Assembly (NCBI GenBank): GCA_046263155.1
Contig: JBHELF010000065.1
Coordinates: forward strand, 1-23,073
Direction: 5' to 3'
Origin: DATADF01 sp046263155
GTDB lineage: Bacteria > Actinomycetota > CADDZG01 > WHSQ01
Length of the DNA: 23,073 nucleotides
Shown here piece by piece: positions 22,509 through 23,073 of this stretch. Within the stretch, counting starts at the first letter, position 1, and each line of letters begins with the position of its first letter. A program made the translations under genes and the position numbers. The notes under the pieces were generated by a model. The model ran no database searches. It had not been told where the DNA came from and was given only the letters and a program-made list of their open reading frames with translations.

Positions 22509-23073
22509 TTAGCGGTCGATCTCCCGCCATGCGAGCGGCGTGACCGTGAGCAGTGGGAAGGGCATGTTCTGGAGGAAGCACTCGTCGAGCACGAAGCTCG
22601 AGCCACCTCGGATATCGAGCTGGTCGACGAAGACGGTCCCCCTGAGAACCGACCCACCAGCCGTGCGCAGGATGCCCCGGGGGGCGAAAACCGACCCGTT
22701 GACGCCGCCGCCCGATCCCATCTCCATGCTCCCGCTGGGCAGCATGAAGACCACGCTGCGACTCTGATCGGGCCGGTTGAGGACGCACTGGCTGACATCG
22801 GCGTTCCAGCCGATGGTGTTGTTGTTGCTTTTCGGGTCCGAGCCCGCGAAATCGAAGAACGCGACGAAGTTCTTCGGCAGGCCGAATCCATTGATCTCGT
22901 TGGTCGTGAACGTCGATCCCACGTTGCGGTTGACCGGGCTGCCGCCCTTGACCCGGCAAGAGCCCGAACCCGTTGCGTTGTAGGTGCAATAAAGGCCGCT
23001 CGAGATCGCCTTGGCCCGCAGGGCCTCGATCTCCTCATCGGTCAGCGGCTCGGGGGCCAGACGACGCGCGTCG
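22509..23073 (-). CDS. C-terminal part of a PilX-like or secreted pilus-associated protein
   Basis: The frame is open from the window edge (first full codon at 23072) to TAA at 22509, 187 residues with the N-terminus missing. It starts with an acidic helical stretch, LAPEPLTDEEIEALRAKA. Cysteines follow in GLYCTY and GSCRV, later in SQCVLN and DECFLQ, so disulfides outside the cell are possible. The second half, SVFAPRGILRTAGGSVLRGT then VFVDQLDIRGGSSF, has the short repeating beta-strand pattern seen at the C-termini of PilX/DUF7305-type pilus-assembly proteins, where the sequence runs as a small beta-roll. The family assignment is from memory of that pattern and from the adjacent pil genes. 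Only the C-terminal part is visible. Confidence 0.6.
   Translation of the reverse strand, partial: DARRLAPEPLTDEEIEALRAKAISSGLYCTYNATGSGSCRVKGGSPVNRNVGSTFTTNEINGFGLPKNFVAFFDFAGSDPKSNNNTIGWNADVSQCVLNRPDQSRSVVFMLPSGSMEMGSGGGVNGSVFAPRGILRTAGGSVLRGTVFVDQLDIRGGSSFVLDECFLQNMPFPLLTVTPLAWREIDR

Noticed and set aside
22426..22989. 187-codon minus-strand frame (and a 196-codon one at 22448-23038) overlapping the PilX-like gene
   Set aside because: Gln/Arg/Pro or Arg/Ser-rich shadows; the frame ending at 22509 has normal protein composition and patterned beta strands.

Overview
This is a GC-rich, gene-dense bacterial window that most likely comes from an Actinomycetota genome outside the best-known orders. 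The order aroC - aroK/aroB - aroQ - pepQ - efp - nusB - pyrR - pyrB - pyrC - carA - carB - pyrD - pyrF is the familiar actinobacterial arrangement. The NAD-linked PyrK/PyrD pair, the fused AroK-AroB protein and the type IV pilus genes differ from streptomycetes and mycobacteria, so a deeper-branching actinobacterial lineage is likely. That placement is inferred from gene content; no 16S or marker search was possible.

Layout, in the transcription direction of the minus strand (right to left). (1) 23073-22509: C-terminal part of a secreted or pilus-associated PilX-like protein. (2) 22508-22340: a spacer rich in inverted repeats. (3) 22339-19218: a small excisionase/MerR-type HTH gene, pilM, pilN, pilO and a PilP-like gene, which form the inner-membrane alignment complex of a type IV pilus; no secretin gene (pilQ) follows. 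(4) 19175-13919: aroC, a fused aroK-aroB, aroQ, an Xaa-Pro aminopeptidase, efp and nusB. (5) 13913-10642, on the plus strand: two membrane glycan genes, a GT87-like glycosyltransferase and an O-antigen-ligase/PglL-type protein with a TPR-like tail. They sit as an insertion between nusB and pyrR. (6) 10641-1: the complete de novo UMP operon pyrR-B-C-carA-(34-codon gene)-carB-pyrK-pyrD-pyrF-pyrE, with pyrE cut by the window edge.

The pyr operon encodes every enzyme from bicarbonate/glutamine to UMP. Its leader carries a recognisable PyrR-binding hairpin (core CCGGTGAGG), an intrinsic terminator with seven U, and a 6-bp segment that can pair with the terminator's 5' arm. Together these fit a PyrR-controlled attenuator. 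Genes are packed tightly: 11 of 20 same-strand junctions inside the gene blocks are 4-base NTGA stop/start overlaps, and this pattern supports an unusual CTG start for pyrE.

The least described items are the very basic 34-residue protein between carA and carB (half Lys/Arg, N-terminus like ribosomal protein bTHX), the glycan cassette inside a conserved housekeeping block, and the HTH gene leading the pilus operon behind a cluster of CTAG palindromes. No RNA gene, CRISPR array, IS element or phage gene was seen.
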